Shown one piece after another: positions 49,178-62,000 of a DNA stretch of 64,000 nt (position 1 is the first letter of the stretch; the number at the start of each line of letters is the position of its first letter). Source of the DNA: Strigops habroptila (taxonomy: Eukaryota; Chordata; Aves; Psittaciformes; Psittacidae). The stretch lies in the NCBI RefSeq assembly GCF_004027225.2, contig NC_044288.2:16006744-16070743 (forward strand), in the 5' to 3' direction. The notes beneath the pieces are model-generated. The model ran no database searches, was not told where the DNA came from, and was given only the letters and a program-made list of their open reading frames with translations. The translations under genes and the position numbers were made by a program.

Positions 49178-52100
49178 GCATGCCACGATACCAAGTGGTC
49201 CCACCTTATTAGGCAATGCTCCAAGCCTGTCATCATCAGTCAAAGCCAAAAAATCTATTTACCCAGCCCTAGATTTCTAGCTAATGATTGACACAAGCAT
49301 GTATACCAGGAAGGGGCCTTTTGTGTGACTTGAGGGGAGTGTGGAACATGCCAGGATGCCTCTCCTCCCAGATAGGTCTGCCCCATCCCTGGGCTGCCCC
49401 TTGCACAGCTGCAGCACATAGCAGGCTCACATCGAACCTGTGACTGGGTAAATGCAATTAGATCTTTCTCCTCCTCTATAGTTTTCAAGTGAGCTGCCAG
49501 CCGATAGCCAAAACCCTCATTACTTAACCTCAGAGCATGATTTTGTATTCTTCGCTGCTATATTTCATCCCAGTTTGAGCTTAGGCAATTTCAGCCCAGA
49601 AGGTCACCCTGTGCTCTGTGGGAGAAATCCTGCTCTTCTCCTATTTTAAAAATCTCAGCAGTGCTCTGCTCCATGTGCCAACTTTTTCTGTACTACAGCA
49701 CAGAGCAAAAATAATAAGTTTGTTCCTAAAATCCGTCTTTTTTGGCTGTTTCCTGCTAACTGTCATGGTACCCTCTGCTCATCTGCTGCCACCTCCCCCA
49801 TGGCCAGTTCCTGACCCACCTTGCCAAGCCTAAGTGACGCCATCCCACAGGGCAGCAGGCCAAATGCTTTTGATGTTTGCATAGACTAGATGTACTGTAT
49901 TTCCTTTATCTAGGAAGTCAGCCAGCTTTGCAAAGATTGGTCTTAGCCCATGCATGGTTTCCTTCCTGAAAATTCTTTGTGTACATTATCCCTTTATGCT
50001 TTACATCTTCAGTTTTCTTCAAACTTCTGAAGGTTTGCCCACTATTAAAGTAGCAGAACTTGGATTGGTCCTGAATACTTTTTTTTTTTTGTCCTTTATT
50101 TAAGGAGATTTTTGACAATGCTTCGGGTTTGGTCTCAATCCCAGTCTTCTCAATCCAAATCCTAAATTCTCCAAATTTCTCACTAACTTTTAACCTTCCA
50201 AATTCTGTACTTGGTAATCAAAATCCTTACTTACAGATCTATTTTTGACATAATTTAAACAGAGTGAGCTCATGTTGAATCATCGCAGTTTTATTTTCTA
50301 GAAGGACTTTTCCAACATCTTTTACTTGAAAAGTAAATCCACAAAAACATGATTGTGGGGATTACCTAGTGGAAAATTAGATTTGCTTTCATATCCAGGA
50401 GCTATGCTAATATTAGTAGTTTGCAGTGTGTATCTGCAAAACTGAAGTCTCCTCATATACCAGCATTTCCAGCTATGTTAATCTCTAGTGACATTAGAGA
50501 GATCTCTCTTCATCTATCTTGTTTTCAACTTTTTCCTGCTGATGTTCAGCCCTAATGCCTCCTGCCCTGTCCCTTATTTCACTTTCACCAAGTGTCAAGG
50601 ACTCCAGACCTTTGGGCCAATGCAGGTCTCACCTACAAAGACCTCTGTTCATCCTGATTACAATATCCATCTCTTGGGACTTGTTCCAGCCAAGACTGTC
50701 ATCCATTAATGCTTCCTGGCTGAGGAAGATGTATTGTGACAACTTAATTGCCAGACTCTGTAAAAGCTGTCATGGTCAAGCAAATTCCTGCCAATGTCCA
50801 CAGAGATGACACCTGAACCTTATCAGAAAGGAGATGCTATTTGCAAACCAAATCTGCAGTTAAAATAGATTGACTCAGCATGTTCTGTCAAGATCAAAAT
50901 CATTCTCTTCCTACTAAGTTATTAAATTTGGGGAATAGTTTGCAATAAGAGACAGATTAAAGGGGCAGAACAGCAAACACCTGTCAAGGATCTAGAGCAG
51001 GAACTGGGATCTAGAATACATCACCACAGCTATAGAACATGTCTGCTGTCCTCCACATCAGCCAAGGCTCAGCTTTGGGCTCCTGCCCTGTGCACAAGGA
51101 AGATCAATGCTGTGACCCTACAAGCAAGTCACCTGCTTCACAAAGAGTAATTCAGCAAAACTTTTCCCACCAGCTATTTATCCATCAGGACAGAGCCTTT
51201 CAGGATCAGAGCAGAAGGTGCAACATGTCCCACCCAGGCTGGACAGGAAGCTGCAGGAGAGGGACACCTTTGGTTGTCCCCATGTGTTTACACCTTTGTG
51301 TTTGTGCAACCCCTCCTGCACTCACGCTGTGTTAACATCTACCGGTTTGTTTACCCCTCACCAGGCATGCCAAGAGAAGGAGGCTCTGCAAAGCCCACGT
51401 GGCCAAGCAGTCCTGGACATGAGCACTCTTCTCCTTTCTTCTGCTGTCTCTCCAGGTTACCTCTGGTAGCCTCTAGTGAATCATCTGTCACTATTTCTGC
51501 AGAATTTCACTGACACTGGCCAAGAAAGGAAGCAATCCCTTTGAGGCCAGAAGGCAGTAAAGCCAACTCGCCTGGTTTCTTAGGAATACATGCAGAAATT
51601 GTCCATGCTTCCCATCCTCAACCAAAGCATGCGTTTGTTACTAGCCCTTACACTAAACTATTTCTTTTGGGACCTTCAACATCAAGGATCAGGATTTGTA
51701 ATTTGCAGGTAGTTGCATTTCTGTCTGTTTTCAGTGAACAATTTGAGTGGAGTTGCTCATACCTTCATGCAGGGGAAAGTTCTTGTGTTGCAGTCCCGGT
51801 GGGAGGGCTGGGTGGCAGGAGGGCTCCTGCGGCGGGAAAATGCCAAGGAAAGGGACTGGACACAAGCTCCCTGTAGCAGGGAGAGCCTTCTAAGATAAGG
51901 CAGATGTGCTAACAGATGCCAAACAAGAGCTGTAAAGAGAGAGACAGACACCCATTCACTAGTCCCCAGGACAAAAGCAGATGGGCCGTAGAACAGAAGT
52001 TGTGATAATCAAGGCAAATAATGCTGAACCCCCCAGGTACTCCTACGCAGCAATTACTTGGTGGGATTGAACATCGCAGGGATGCAGGGAGAGCCAGAAA

Positions 52101-55100
52101 AGAGCTCTGCTGCAGACCCAGAGGGGCTTCACTGAGCAAATGCCATCAGGCTCTCCATGTCACAACTCAGTTCTTAAAGTAGCAAATGCTTCTAAACTGC
52201 AGGATGTCTGGCACTGTGAACTGTAGCAGATTGCAAGAGGTCCCCTGGCTGGAGCACACCGTGCTGCCACACATGGGCTCTCCCTCCACCCTGGCTGTGC
52301 GACCAGCAGGGAGTTGGTGGGCAGAACCACCAGGCTCCAAATGGACGGACTGCAGAGGACTGAGAAACACCATGGTGAGTTCAAGGTCTGCTGAGGCACC
52401 TGCTAGAGTCAACAACCTTCACTATACACCCAAAGCAGCATTTGAATGTCCTGAAGAATTGCATAAATAGTCAACACATTTTGTGGGAGAGAGAAAAATA
52501 AACAAATAACAAAGGCAGGAGACTCAAGGTCCCTGCAGAGAATAGTTTAGCTCAAAACCCAAGCATGCAGAGAGGCCTGGAGACAAAAGCTCTTGATTCA
52601 TAATGGCAGTTCTGCAAAACCTCAGAAACTGCTGTGAACTGCATGGGGTCTGTGGTTACTGGCAAGAGACACCCTTAATAAAGTGTAATTTAGAGCAAAC
52701 TAAAGAATCCCCAGAGTGCTGGTACCTTTCCAGTTTTGTAGAGGACTGTTTCGGCCTCATTACTGTATTAGAGGGCATCACAAAGGGTAACCAAGAGCAA
52801 AAGGAAAAGAAAGGGGAATAAATCCCTTATACACCTTGAGCCTTTGCCTCCTCCTCCCCAGGAGCCTCATAAAAATAATGTGTGGCATCACTCACGCATT
52901 GCTCCACCGCACACTGCGCTGCTCAGGACAGACATCATTGGTGAGCCCTTAGAGCCATCTGCAAAAGGAGGTTGGAAGCAAGAAGGGACTGCCCGGGCAG
53001 GCTGCTGAGAGCAGGAAGAAGTTAGCATTGATACCTCTAGTAGAGCTGTGAACAACAGCACAGGCAGTTTTAGATAATCATGGTCCTGCACCACCTCAGC
53101 AGACAGGTTTGGAATCTGATTAACGATCCCTTACCACCAGCTGTGATTTTTGTGGAAGGTAATTTCTGCTGGCAGCAGGAAAAACTCAGAAGGTGATCAA
53201 ATACTGATACAAGAGGCTAGCGAGGCACCGTCTTCATCAGCTCGTTGCTTTTAGAGCACGGTTAATGCAGGGTTTATGGGTGATCATTTCAAAACTTAAA
53301 TGCTTGAAATCACTACAAAACATAATAGCTTTCAAGTGCTCTGATTTTCATTTGCAAGAATTTATTTAAAGCCACAGATTGTGCGCTGCTTTTATAAAAT
53401 CCTGTAGCTGTCCCTGCACAAGATTTTAGCTGGAATCAGTGAGCAGACATCATCACAGAACATTTTTCTGTCTGATATTCATCATTCTCAGGCTGCATAA
53501 ATAACATTCAAGAATTTACTTGTTTCATCATAGCTCAAAGGCAGACAAACTTTACGTCCACCAAAACAGCTAACCAGGACCAAACTGGTGACTTTGACCT
53601 TGCATGACTGTTCTTAATGAGATTTTCCACGTAGCAACAGGCATTCATAATTTATTTCTAAATCATAGTGTTTGCTCACATTAAAAATCTGCAAATAAAA
53701 TATTAACACCTACTTATGTTGGTCTGCTGATAATAAAATCCAATTTTATTATCAGCAGAAATAAAATGTAATAGGTATGTAAGCATTTTGAGAGTTGAAA
53801 ATCAATTCTCATTAGCTGCAGTAGAAAAAAAGGATTTGATAACTTAATTGGAAAAAAAAAAAAAAAAACCCAAAAAATCTATGCCTTTGGTGGGAGCAAA
53901 ATTAATTGGTATTAGGTAAAATCATGCCAAAATCTGAAGGGTGAAAAAAAAAAAAAAGTCACTCTAGCCTTATCTGCAACAGAAAGTGTTTACAGATCAG
54001 GTCACAGCTAAAATGGACTCAAATACTGTCTGTGTTCATTCAAGGTCTTCTAGAAATGTTCTGCCATAAAGTTTACACAAATAAAGAACGTATTTGCTCT
54101 AAGTATCAGCTATAAAGGAAAGTACAGGAAGTGCGTGTGAACTGCCAGCAGATTTCTGTTAACCCACCATCACAGTCTCCTGCTCTGCAAATCCCGCTCC
54201 GTTCTCAGATACGTTGTTCCCAACAAGTCAGGGGAGCCCTTAGCTCAAAGACCTGGCTTCATCTTAAAACAGTTTCAGTCTATAAATGAATTAGAACTGT
54301 CTATTAATCAGTTACATCTCAAAACAATGATACTTCATATTAAATAGCTTAAGCCATTCAACACCATGGAACTTCCCATTCCTCCATCTCCTCCAGCACC
54401 AGGACCCAGAAGGAAGGACTTCTCTCCCTGCAGGAGATGGCTTCTGAGATGGGCACTGGCTGAGCCCTTGTGCCCACAGAGTCTTGTCCGGGGAAGGAAG
54501 TTCAGGCCAAGGCAGAAGGGTGACCAAGAAGTACATGGTGAAGGTCTACGGGCCTCCTAGATGGCTGAGGTTTCTGCTTGGCCAACACTGCCTCAAGGAC
54601 AACATCAGTACTTCTGCCCCCTCAGAGCAAGAAATACTGCTGGCCAAATTCACACCTCCAGATTCCAGAGACCTTCCCAGCTGTGCCCCCAGCTCTGGTG
54701 GGAGAGGACTCAGCACACCATCCAACACGACCCATCAAGGTGTATGTACTTCCCACAGCTGCTCAGAACAAAGTGGTCTGGATTTCCCAGTGCCTCAGAT
54801 GAGGATGCTGGAAGAGGACATTTACTGCAACAGCTAAACTGCCAGCCCAACGCCTGGAGTGCCTTAAAACCAATTTTCCTCTTGAGTTTCCAAATTAAAT
54901 CTCAAAACAACCCTCTGAGGTAGGTAAGTATCTTTTAATAACTCTTTTACAGACAAGAAAAAAGTGCTGAAAGGGCAGTGAAGTGATTGACCCAAGACCC
55001 CACATCGATTCGGGGAGAACCTGACCCCTGGTCCCCCCTCACAAAACCCCAGACCATGCTCTTCCTCCTTGGGTCCAACATCTTCACTGGGTATTTACAG

Positions 55101-55219
55101 CAGCTGGTGCACCCCAGGGGCCTCTGCACTTGCTTATTGCCTAAGGGACATGCAGTGTAAATCTGGAGAGGGGACTGGTGCGTCCCTCCCATGAGGCTCA
55201 GTGAAGAAAAGTGACATGA
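49178..55219. other. Ovoinhibitor 5' flank and gene-poor DNA
   Basis: No Kazal exon is visible. It holds A runs near 53851-53869 and 53946-53957 and a perfect 17-bp hairpin at 53723-53759. An open frame near 52186-52470 has no known domain. The rest is unrecognised. Confidence 0.5.
53723..53759. repeat. Perfect 17-bp inverted repeat with 3-base loop
   Basis: TCTGCTGATAATAAAAT, loop CCA, then ATTTTATTATCAGCAGA, the exact reverse complement. This is the strongest hairpin I saw in the window. Confidence 0.92.
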
Positions 55220-55650
55220 AGCTGCTGAGTTATCTTTATTGTAGAAGCACATTAAGACACAGCGAGGCAGCAGAGACCGCGACGGTGCACGTGGGCCAGA
55301 CCCGAGAAGACACCGCTGCGTCCCCACAGCCCTTCGCCCTCCACCTGAGCAAGGACAGGCCCCATTGGCCGCAGAAGGGGATGAAGGCAGCTCTGGCAGT
55401 CCTGGGGACTCGGCAGCTCTCCTGATGCTCAACATCAACTCTTCCTTTACTTGCCCTAGGGAGACAACGGGAGACAGTTTATTACTATAGTCCCAGAAGG
55501 TGGAGGGACCTGAAGGAACCATAGGGAAACCTGAAAGCTGATGATCCCACACTCTGTAGGGGCTCTGGGCTACCCTTGCCTCCACATGATGGGGGACAGC
55601 AGCATGCTGCTCTGCCAGTGCCCTCCCCAGTCAGCAGGGACTCAAAAAAC
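55220..55650 (-). pseudogene. Decayed Kazal exon pair with poly(A) signal
   Basis: 55456-55457 is an acceptor AG. From 55455 the minus strand reads, after one split-codon base, ASKGRVDVEHQESC. This has the exact 14-residue spacing of a terminal SPINK second half (compare [14 protein letters not shown]), with Ser, His and Cys in place. The usual TGC-TGA is TGC-CGA here, so the frame runs on 58 codons to a TAA lying inside the AATAAA at 55235-55240. About 100 bases upstream, 55520-55650 gives GTGRAACCCPPSCGGKG, which aligns roughly with a Kazal first half ([19 protein letters not shown]) but has lost the TY-N-C-C part and a good donor. Together they look like a dead Kazal domain. An alternative is a live C-terminal exon of the SPINK5-like gene upstream. 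Confidence 0.5.
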
Positions 55651-55889
55651 AGAGCAGGGTAAAAGGAATGGGCAGGGCCCACCACCACAGCACTAGAATA
55701 TTTGCATATTCCCATGGACTCAGCCCCACCATCCCCTGGCTGTGATAAGAGAGAAAAGCACACTGCAAGAGCCCTTTGCACCAGCCCTGCAGACTGCCCA
55801 GGCAAGGCAGGACACTCCAACCCTTGTGAAACACAACCCACAGAGGACAAGCTGGACAAAAGGGGGTAAATCACTGCCAATCTCTGTAC

Positions 55890-55942
55890 CTTTGGTCACA
55901 GCTGATCCCTGGTGTTTGCTGGCAGTCTGATCTCCATTACTT
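55890..55942 (-). CDS. Candidate linker exon of the SPINK5-like gene
   Basis: It is flanked by TTTCTTTCCAG and GTACAG. The only open phase gives SNGDQTASKHQGSAVTK, similar in make-up to the Gly/Gln/Ser/Lys-rich linker exons at 61.9-63.6 kb. It starts in phase 2 and ends in phase 1. The known neighbours do not fit those phases, and joining it to the next exon at 55455 gives no stop before the poly(A) signal. It may be real with partners I missed, or chance. Confidence 0.25.
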
Positions 55943-58900
55943 CTGGAAAGAAAGAGCAAAAAATAAGTCCATCCCCAAGCATGACCACTGCTGTGTGACA
56001 TTTGCCAAGCATTAGTATCAGCATGACAGCCCCTCTGGCCAGCTCAGCAGCCACATGGAACTGCATCAGAGCCTGGCACCAGGGTAAGTAGGCTGGGCCA
56101 CGGCCAGTGTAGGAAAACAAGACTCATTTCAGCCTGAAACTAGGTGCTTTCCACACCTACTATATAACTGGGAAAGGTCCTGCTTTACACCTGCTCCCCC
56201 CCTTCCCCACCCCCGTTCCACCATCTGAAAAAGCAGCATTACGAAACAACAGGCATTGTAAGAAAACCAGGACTTGCCCACTGAAAACATGGGAGTTGTC
56301 TGTTTGTTAAGAAATACATTGTTTTAAAAAGGAGAAATTGGATATTCCCTTTGTTCCCTGACCTATTGACTAACTGGCGACTATCGCATGGATGGCTCTT
56401 AGAAAAACCTTTGAACAAATACAGGAACTGTGAGACATGCAGCATTGAAAGTGAAATGTGCTAGAAAGACCCACAATTAGTTCACCCATGCAACATAGCA
56501 CTGCAGGACCTCTTGGCCAGCTAGCTTACCAAGAAAGATATCTAAACCCAGGACTCAAACCCACATTTATCTTCAGTAAAGCAGAACAAGATCTGAGGAA
56601 TTTGGTCATGGCACAGACCTCCCAAAGAAGGTGGTGTGCCTGAATTCTGGCCAGCCTGAGGCCCCAGGGACAGGATATCCCTGCATGCAAGGTTTTCCAC
56701 CACAGCACTGCACAAATACACCTTCAGTGTCAGATCTCTCCCAAGCCACATTGCTCCCACCCCTTCCTACAAGCACCCCTCCCTGAAGGCAATGTGGTCA
56801 CCAGGCAGGGAAAGTGTGGAAATCCAGTAGCAGCTTTGCCCGCAGGAGTGGATGCAGACACTGAGCTGCAAAGGGACGAAATGGCTTGGACACATATTTT
56901 GTCAGGCAACCCAGTGCTCTCCACGAATAGTTTCAAAACATAGCTCAAGGAAATATTACATTTTGGAATTAACAATTTCTTATCTTCCGCCAAAGCTTAA
57001 AGAGGGGCCTTTGCATTTTCATTCTGCACATTGCAACTGTCTAAAATCATTTCTGATGCCAAAAGCACTGCTGGAGCTTGTTTCCTGGTTTTAGTAGCAT
57101 ATAAAGTGCCTGAATCTTCGGCAGAAAGAAGAATTCGTCATATTGAAAGTGACCATAAATTTCAGTGCTGAAAATAACATTGCTCTGTATGTCATTCATA
57201 AGCTTCTATAAATTTCCAGTCTGATTCTTCAGGTGACATAATATTCATAAGTAAAATAAACCATTGTGCATGGGGGTTTGTTTGGCTTTTCTTGCCTCAA
57301 GGAAAAAGCTTATCATTTTCCCTTTTAATTGCATTCAAGTCTCCTTGGAATACTTAACACAGCTACTAGGCTGTCCGACTTTCAGTAAATGGCAAAGGCT
57401 TTTCCTCTAATTGCAAAGGCTTGAGAGCCATAACAGCTTGGTAAAACACAGAACAGCATGGAATCCCAGACCAGGCACAGTTTTGTGGGAATCCTCTCTG
57501 TTTTTCAGCTTCGTGGTATACCCAATCTCATCTGTCTTGGGCAGCATGAGCACAGTCACCTATAGGCTTGGCAGGTGACTTTGTGACCAGCGCCTGGTCT
57601 CCCTGTGCCCCAGAATACACAAGCCAACAGTGGCACCATCATACTAAAGGTTGAAACATGAAGGCCCCCAGTATTATCACAAGCAAAATTATTTCTCTCT
57701 GCACTGTAATTTCTTTAACTTTCTCAACAACAGAGAACACTGCTGCTCTACAGAAGAGGGGAAGAGGAGCTGGGATGGTTACTTTCTAATGTTTTGGGCA
57801 CCTGCTGGCACCCTGACAGTGAGCATGCTGGCATGGCATGACCCTATGGCATGATGGCTACCCCACAGGAAAGCTGTTTGTTGCCTACAAACACCTTCAT
57901 ACCAAAATTGTATTCAGAAACTAAAGCCCCCATTCAAAACTTTACAGAACTTCTCTTTGGCTGGCTCAATATTTTGATTCTCTTCAGGGAGCAATTCTCA
58001 ATATTTCCCTCAGGATTAATATTCAGTTTCTCAGGAGTTCATGCCAATACAGAGGACATTCCTCCCAGGGTGCTACAGGGCATCCCACATGCTCCAGAGA
58101 CACAAGCTGGGAAACCCTGGCTGCAGATCAAAGTGCTGGAGACTGATGAGCTTCCGCTGGTGGAAAGACAAAGCACAACTGAGAAATGTTTAACTCATCC
58201 GCTATGTGGGATCACGCAAGATGTCAAGGCTCAAGACCTTTCCCAAAAGTGTGCCACCTAGTGAGTAATTTTCATTTCCCAACCATCTCCCTGGATATTA
58301 TTTGGGAAAACAGCCCTTTATGGTTCACGCAGTTCTGGTCTTTCTGTCCTCACCAAAGTCCCAGGACGAAAGCCAGATGTTTTCTCAGACATGTCACACT
58401 CTTACCACACAGCCCAGGTAAAACATGGAGACTGTGCCCAGGTTATATATTAAATCCAAGTCTGAACCTGTATTTAAACATCTGGACCATGAGCACCCCA
58501 CTTGTGGGGATCTAATGATCCCATTGCAGGTGCAGGGACCAGACTGGCTCCCCACTATGCACTTGGAGTGAGAAGTGGGGTGCTATACACAACCCAGATG
58601 CATTTTGGTGGTTTTCTCCACCTCTCAGCAACATCCCACCCCAGGAAAAGAAAGAAAAAAATAAAGAAAAGAGGAGATGGGGGGTTCCAATGCCCCAGCC
58701 TGTGGTACAACTGAGCCCTTCCAGCTTGCAGGATGCCCTGAGCTGACCCTGACAGTACCGGAGCATGCTGCACCACATGGCTGAAGAGCAGTTGCAAAGC
58801 ATGGCTTTAACCTGTCAGTTCAGCTAACTTGTTCATTCAATTAACCCATTGGTTACCCAGCCTGCAGGGTCAAGGACTGACAACTACTTCTCATTTTTCA

Positions 58901-59021
58901 CTCTCCATTGTGGCTGCCTTGATCAGGTCCCCACAAGCTGAGACGGTGCCAGCAGTGGAGTTTCACAAGGGGAAAGGAAGAGATTGATGTTTCCCCAGCC
59001 CAGCTGTGGCATGCCGCTTAC
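55943..59021. other. Probable intron or intergenic DNA; nothing recognised
   Basis: No Kazal motif, repeat or RNA gene was identified between the SPINK5-like domain and the decayed pair. A linking exon may have escaped notice. Confidence 0.45.
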
Positions 59022-62000
59022 CACTTCAGGAGCAGGCTTTTTGCATTCACCTCGATAGTTTACCGTGATGTAGTTTGAAGCTCTCCTGCAAAGTGAGGAC
59101 AAGACATTGCTTATTATTCATTTGCAATGCCACAACACTCTGCCATCGGCATGACAGTCCTCTGTGGGCTCCTTAATACTTTGATGCTACTTTCAATGTG
59201 ATGGCATTTATTAGTCCCCAAGCAATCTTATGATCGGGCAGAAAGGGAATAAGGGACTCTGGAAACTTGTGTATCTTAATTAGCTGTCATCAGATTAATC
59301 TCAAGCATTTTGATCTATGTTTGCTTAACAGCAAGGCACCAAGGACACACTTGATAATGAGTCATGATATATCAAAACAAACACTGTGCTGCAAAAGACA
59401 CTCGGGAATGGTGGATGGCCCTGTATTACTGAAATCTCTCCGCCTACTCACATGGCAGCTGAACACAAGTCACATTCATTTTTGTATGTTTTCCCATCAG
59501 TGCCACAGACCGGTTGTGAGGATTTGCTGCAGAAAATCCTTCCACCCTTTACCCCGTGCAGAATTCGATCACAGTCCAGCTGAAGAGAGAAAGAAATCAC
59601 ATTTGGTGCTGGTTCACTTGCACGACCCTCCTTTAGTGACTTAAAAGCACTTACAAACCAAGCCTTTCCATGGGGCCCCTCTGCCCTCCAGCAGGTCCCC
59701 CACTCCTCCAATAATGCCAGGCTTGTAGAAGATAGTGTCTCTTGTTGGACAAGCCAGCCAAGCTTTCGGGGACAGAGCCTGCCCTGCCCAGCACAGACCC
59801 CACTCATCTGTTTCACTTTGGCACATTGGTACAGGGCAGGTTTATTTCTCTCACCAGGGATTCACAGAAGATGAAAACCGCTGCCTGTCCCTAGTCCTCC
59901 TTACCAAGGCTTTGATGCTGTTTCATCCCCAAGAACAAAGACAAAACCCATTGGCCAAAATTAAGGAAAACCCTCTGCAGCAGCCTCGCACTGCCCGAGG
60001 GTGGTGAGACACGCAGCACAACTTCTGACACCCACTGTGTGAGGAGACATAAGCAGATACGAGCAGCTATGACTAATTAAGGGTGCCCTCTTGTTTCCTC
60101 TCGAGCACAACAACAGGAACATTTAGACACAGCTTTCCTTACAAACCACACGTGGCACAACCAAGACAAACTCCAAGCACAAGGAGTCCCTTAGGGACCC
60201 CAAAAAGCCTCTACGCACTTAGATCTCTGCACTAGAAGCATGTCAGGGTGGGTGTTGGCAGAGTCATAGCAAATTTCAAACAGCAGAGGTCAGAGATACT
60301 GCAGCCTGTTCCCTGGCACACACACACAGCCCCTTCCTTAGCCTGGTCACCCACCCCTGCTCCGGATGTTGAAAAACAGACCAAGGAGGAGCGACTAATG
60401 GGTTCCCATCTCCAGTGCTACAAAACATATTGCAACGACTGTAAATTGTGCAATAGGAGAGATGCATCTGGGATGGAGAGGACATTCCTCCTCCTGTCCC
60501 ACCTGGAGATGCCACATTTAGCACAAAATGACGACTTATCAACAGCACTACAGAGCAGGAAGCCCCAGAGGGAAGGAAGATTTCACACCAGGTGGCATGG
60601 GGAGGATGGTGACTTTGGGATGCTGTGATAGCACCTGCTGGTTAAACATCACTTGCTAATTCCATTAATGTGCCTCTTCCTCCCTCATCTGGGTAATTAT
60701 GGATGACGTGAAAGCAGACAATGCTGACCTTTGCAGTTCTCTGCTAAATGCCTTCCTACGTGTCAGACATTGCTGCCCGCAGCATGACCCATGTGTCTGC
60801 ATTACTGCAGCCACCCCACCGCAGCCCCACACACTATCGGTCCCAGCAGCCAGTGCCACCACCCCTTTGGCACTGAGGAATTCCCGTGACAAAGCCCACA
60901 GGTGGCCCTGGAAAGAGGAGAGGAGGAGATTTGCTCTCTGAATCACCTCTTGTCAATCAGGCTCATCAGCATCCACTCCCCCTCCGGCGCTACCAGGAAA
61001 TACCACTAAGCCCTTAAGCAGAGTGGCATTGTCACACCTCTGCCTCCTCTGGAATGCACCAAAATTGCTGTACCTGAACCACCTGCCAATGTTTTTAACT
61101 CAAATATCCCTTTTCTACAGGCAGTCAGCAGAAGAATTTCAGAGAGAGTTAAGGCAGTTTGTAGTGAGGTCCACAGAAAAACATTTCCTCTCCCTTCCAT
61201 TTAAATGTTATTTAAATTACTTCATGCAAATGCTAGAGGGGTTAAAATATCATCCTAGCTCTTGACAACACCCTATAGCAGCGAGATCCACAGTTTAGTC
61301 TCCCTTTTGATGGTAACTCATTTTTTCTTATTAGTTTCATATTTTCCACTTTTAGCTTTGTTGAAACTATTGCATTTTCTTTTCATGGAGACAAGGGACA
61401 GCAGACACCTCCATCTTCCTCCCACATTATTCCATACACAGGCATCATCTATCACTCAGTGTTTCCCCTTTTAGCACTCCTTCCCTCTGCCAATCTTGTC
61501 CTCATCCCCTGGTCAGCTCCATCACCCTGTTCTGGCCATGGCCTTTAACTCAGCACCTTTTCAACACGTGGAGGGTGGCACTCCTCACCCCACTTTCACT
61601 GCATGTGGGGCAGGCATCCAGCCTGAGCTCAAGACCCCCATAGCTGAGGTACTTCCATAAGGAGTCTAGCCCAGAAGCAAAATTGGCTTAGGAGGGGCCC
61701 ATATGGGCATATCCAGCCCCACTCCCTTTCCCTCTGCTTCAGTGCTGAGTGATACAGAAGCTTGCCATTGGCTTATAGATGCTTCCACTCATCCAAACCC
61801 TTCCAAGGACATGAGGCCAAGTGGGAAGCTTTAGGGTCATAGCAAGAACAGGAGGAGCTGCTGGGAAAGGAGCTGGCAGGGGCTTAGCACCAGCAGAGCT
61901 CCCCATGGGAGCAGTCCCCATTTCTGCCCATGCAGGTGCCACCTGAGATGCAGGAGGTAGGATTACCAGCCGGTAGGCATCGGTGTCCCTGCTCTGTGTC

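Noticed and set aside
52186-52470. Plus-strand open frame with a few cysteines and a possible GTGAGT at its end
   Set aside because: The order of cysteines fits no domain I know, there is no acceptor or partner exon, and the neighbouring genes run on the other strand.
54947-55585. 212-codon minus-strand open frame
   Set aside because: It runs straight through the AATAAA at 55235-55240 and crosses the acceptor at 55456. The Kazal second-half phase explains the sequence better.
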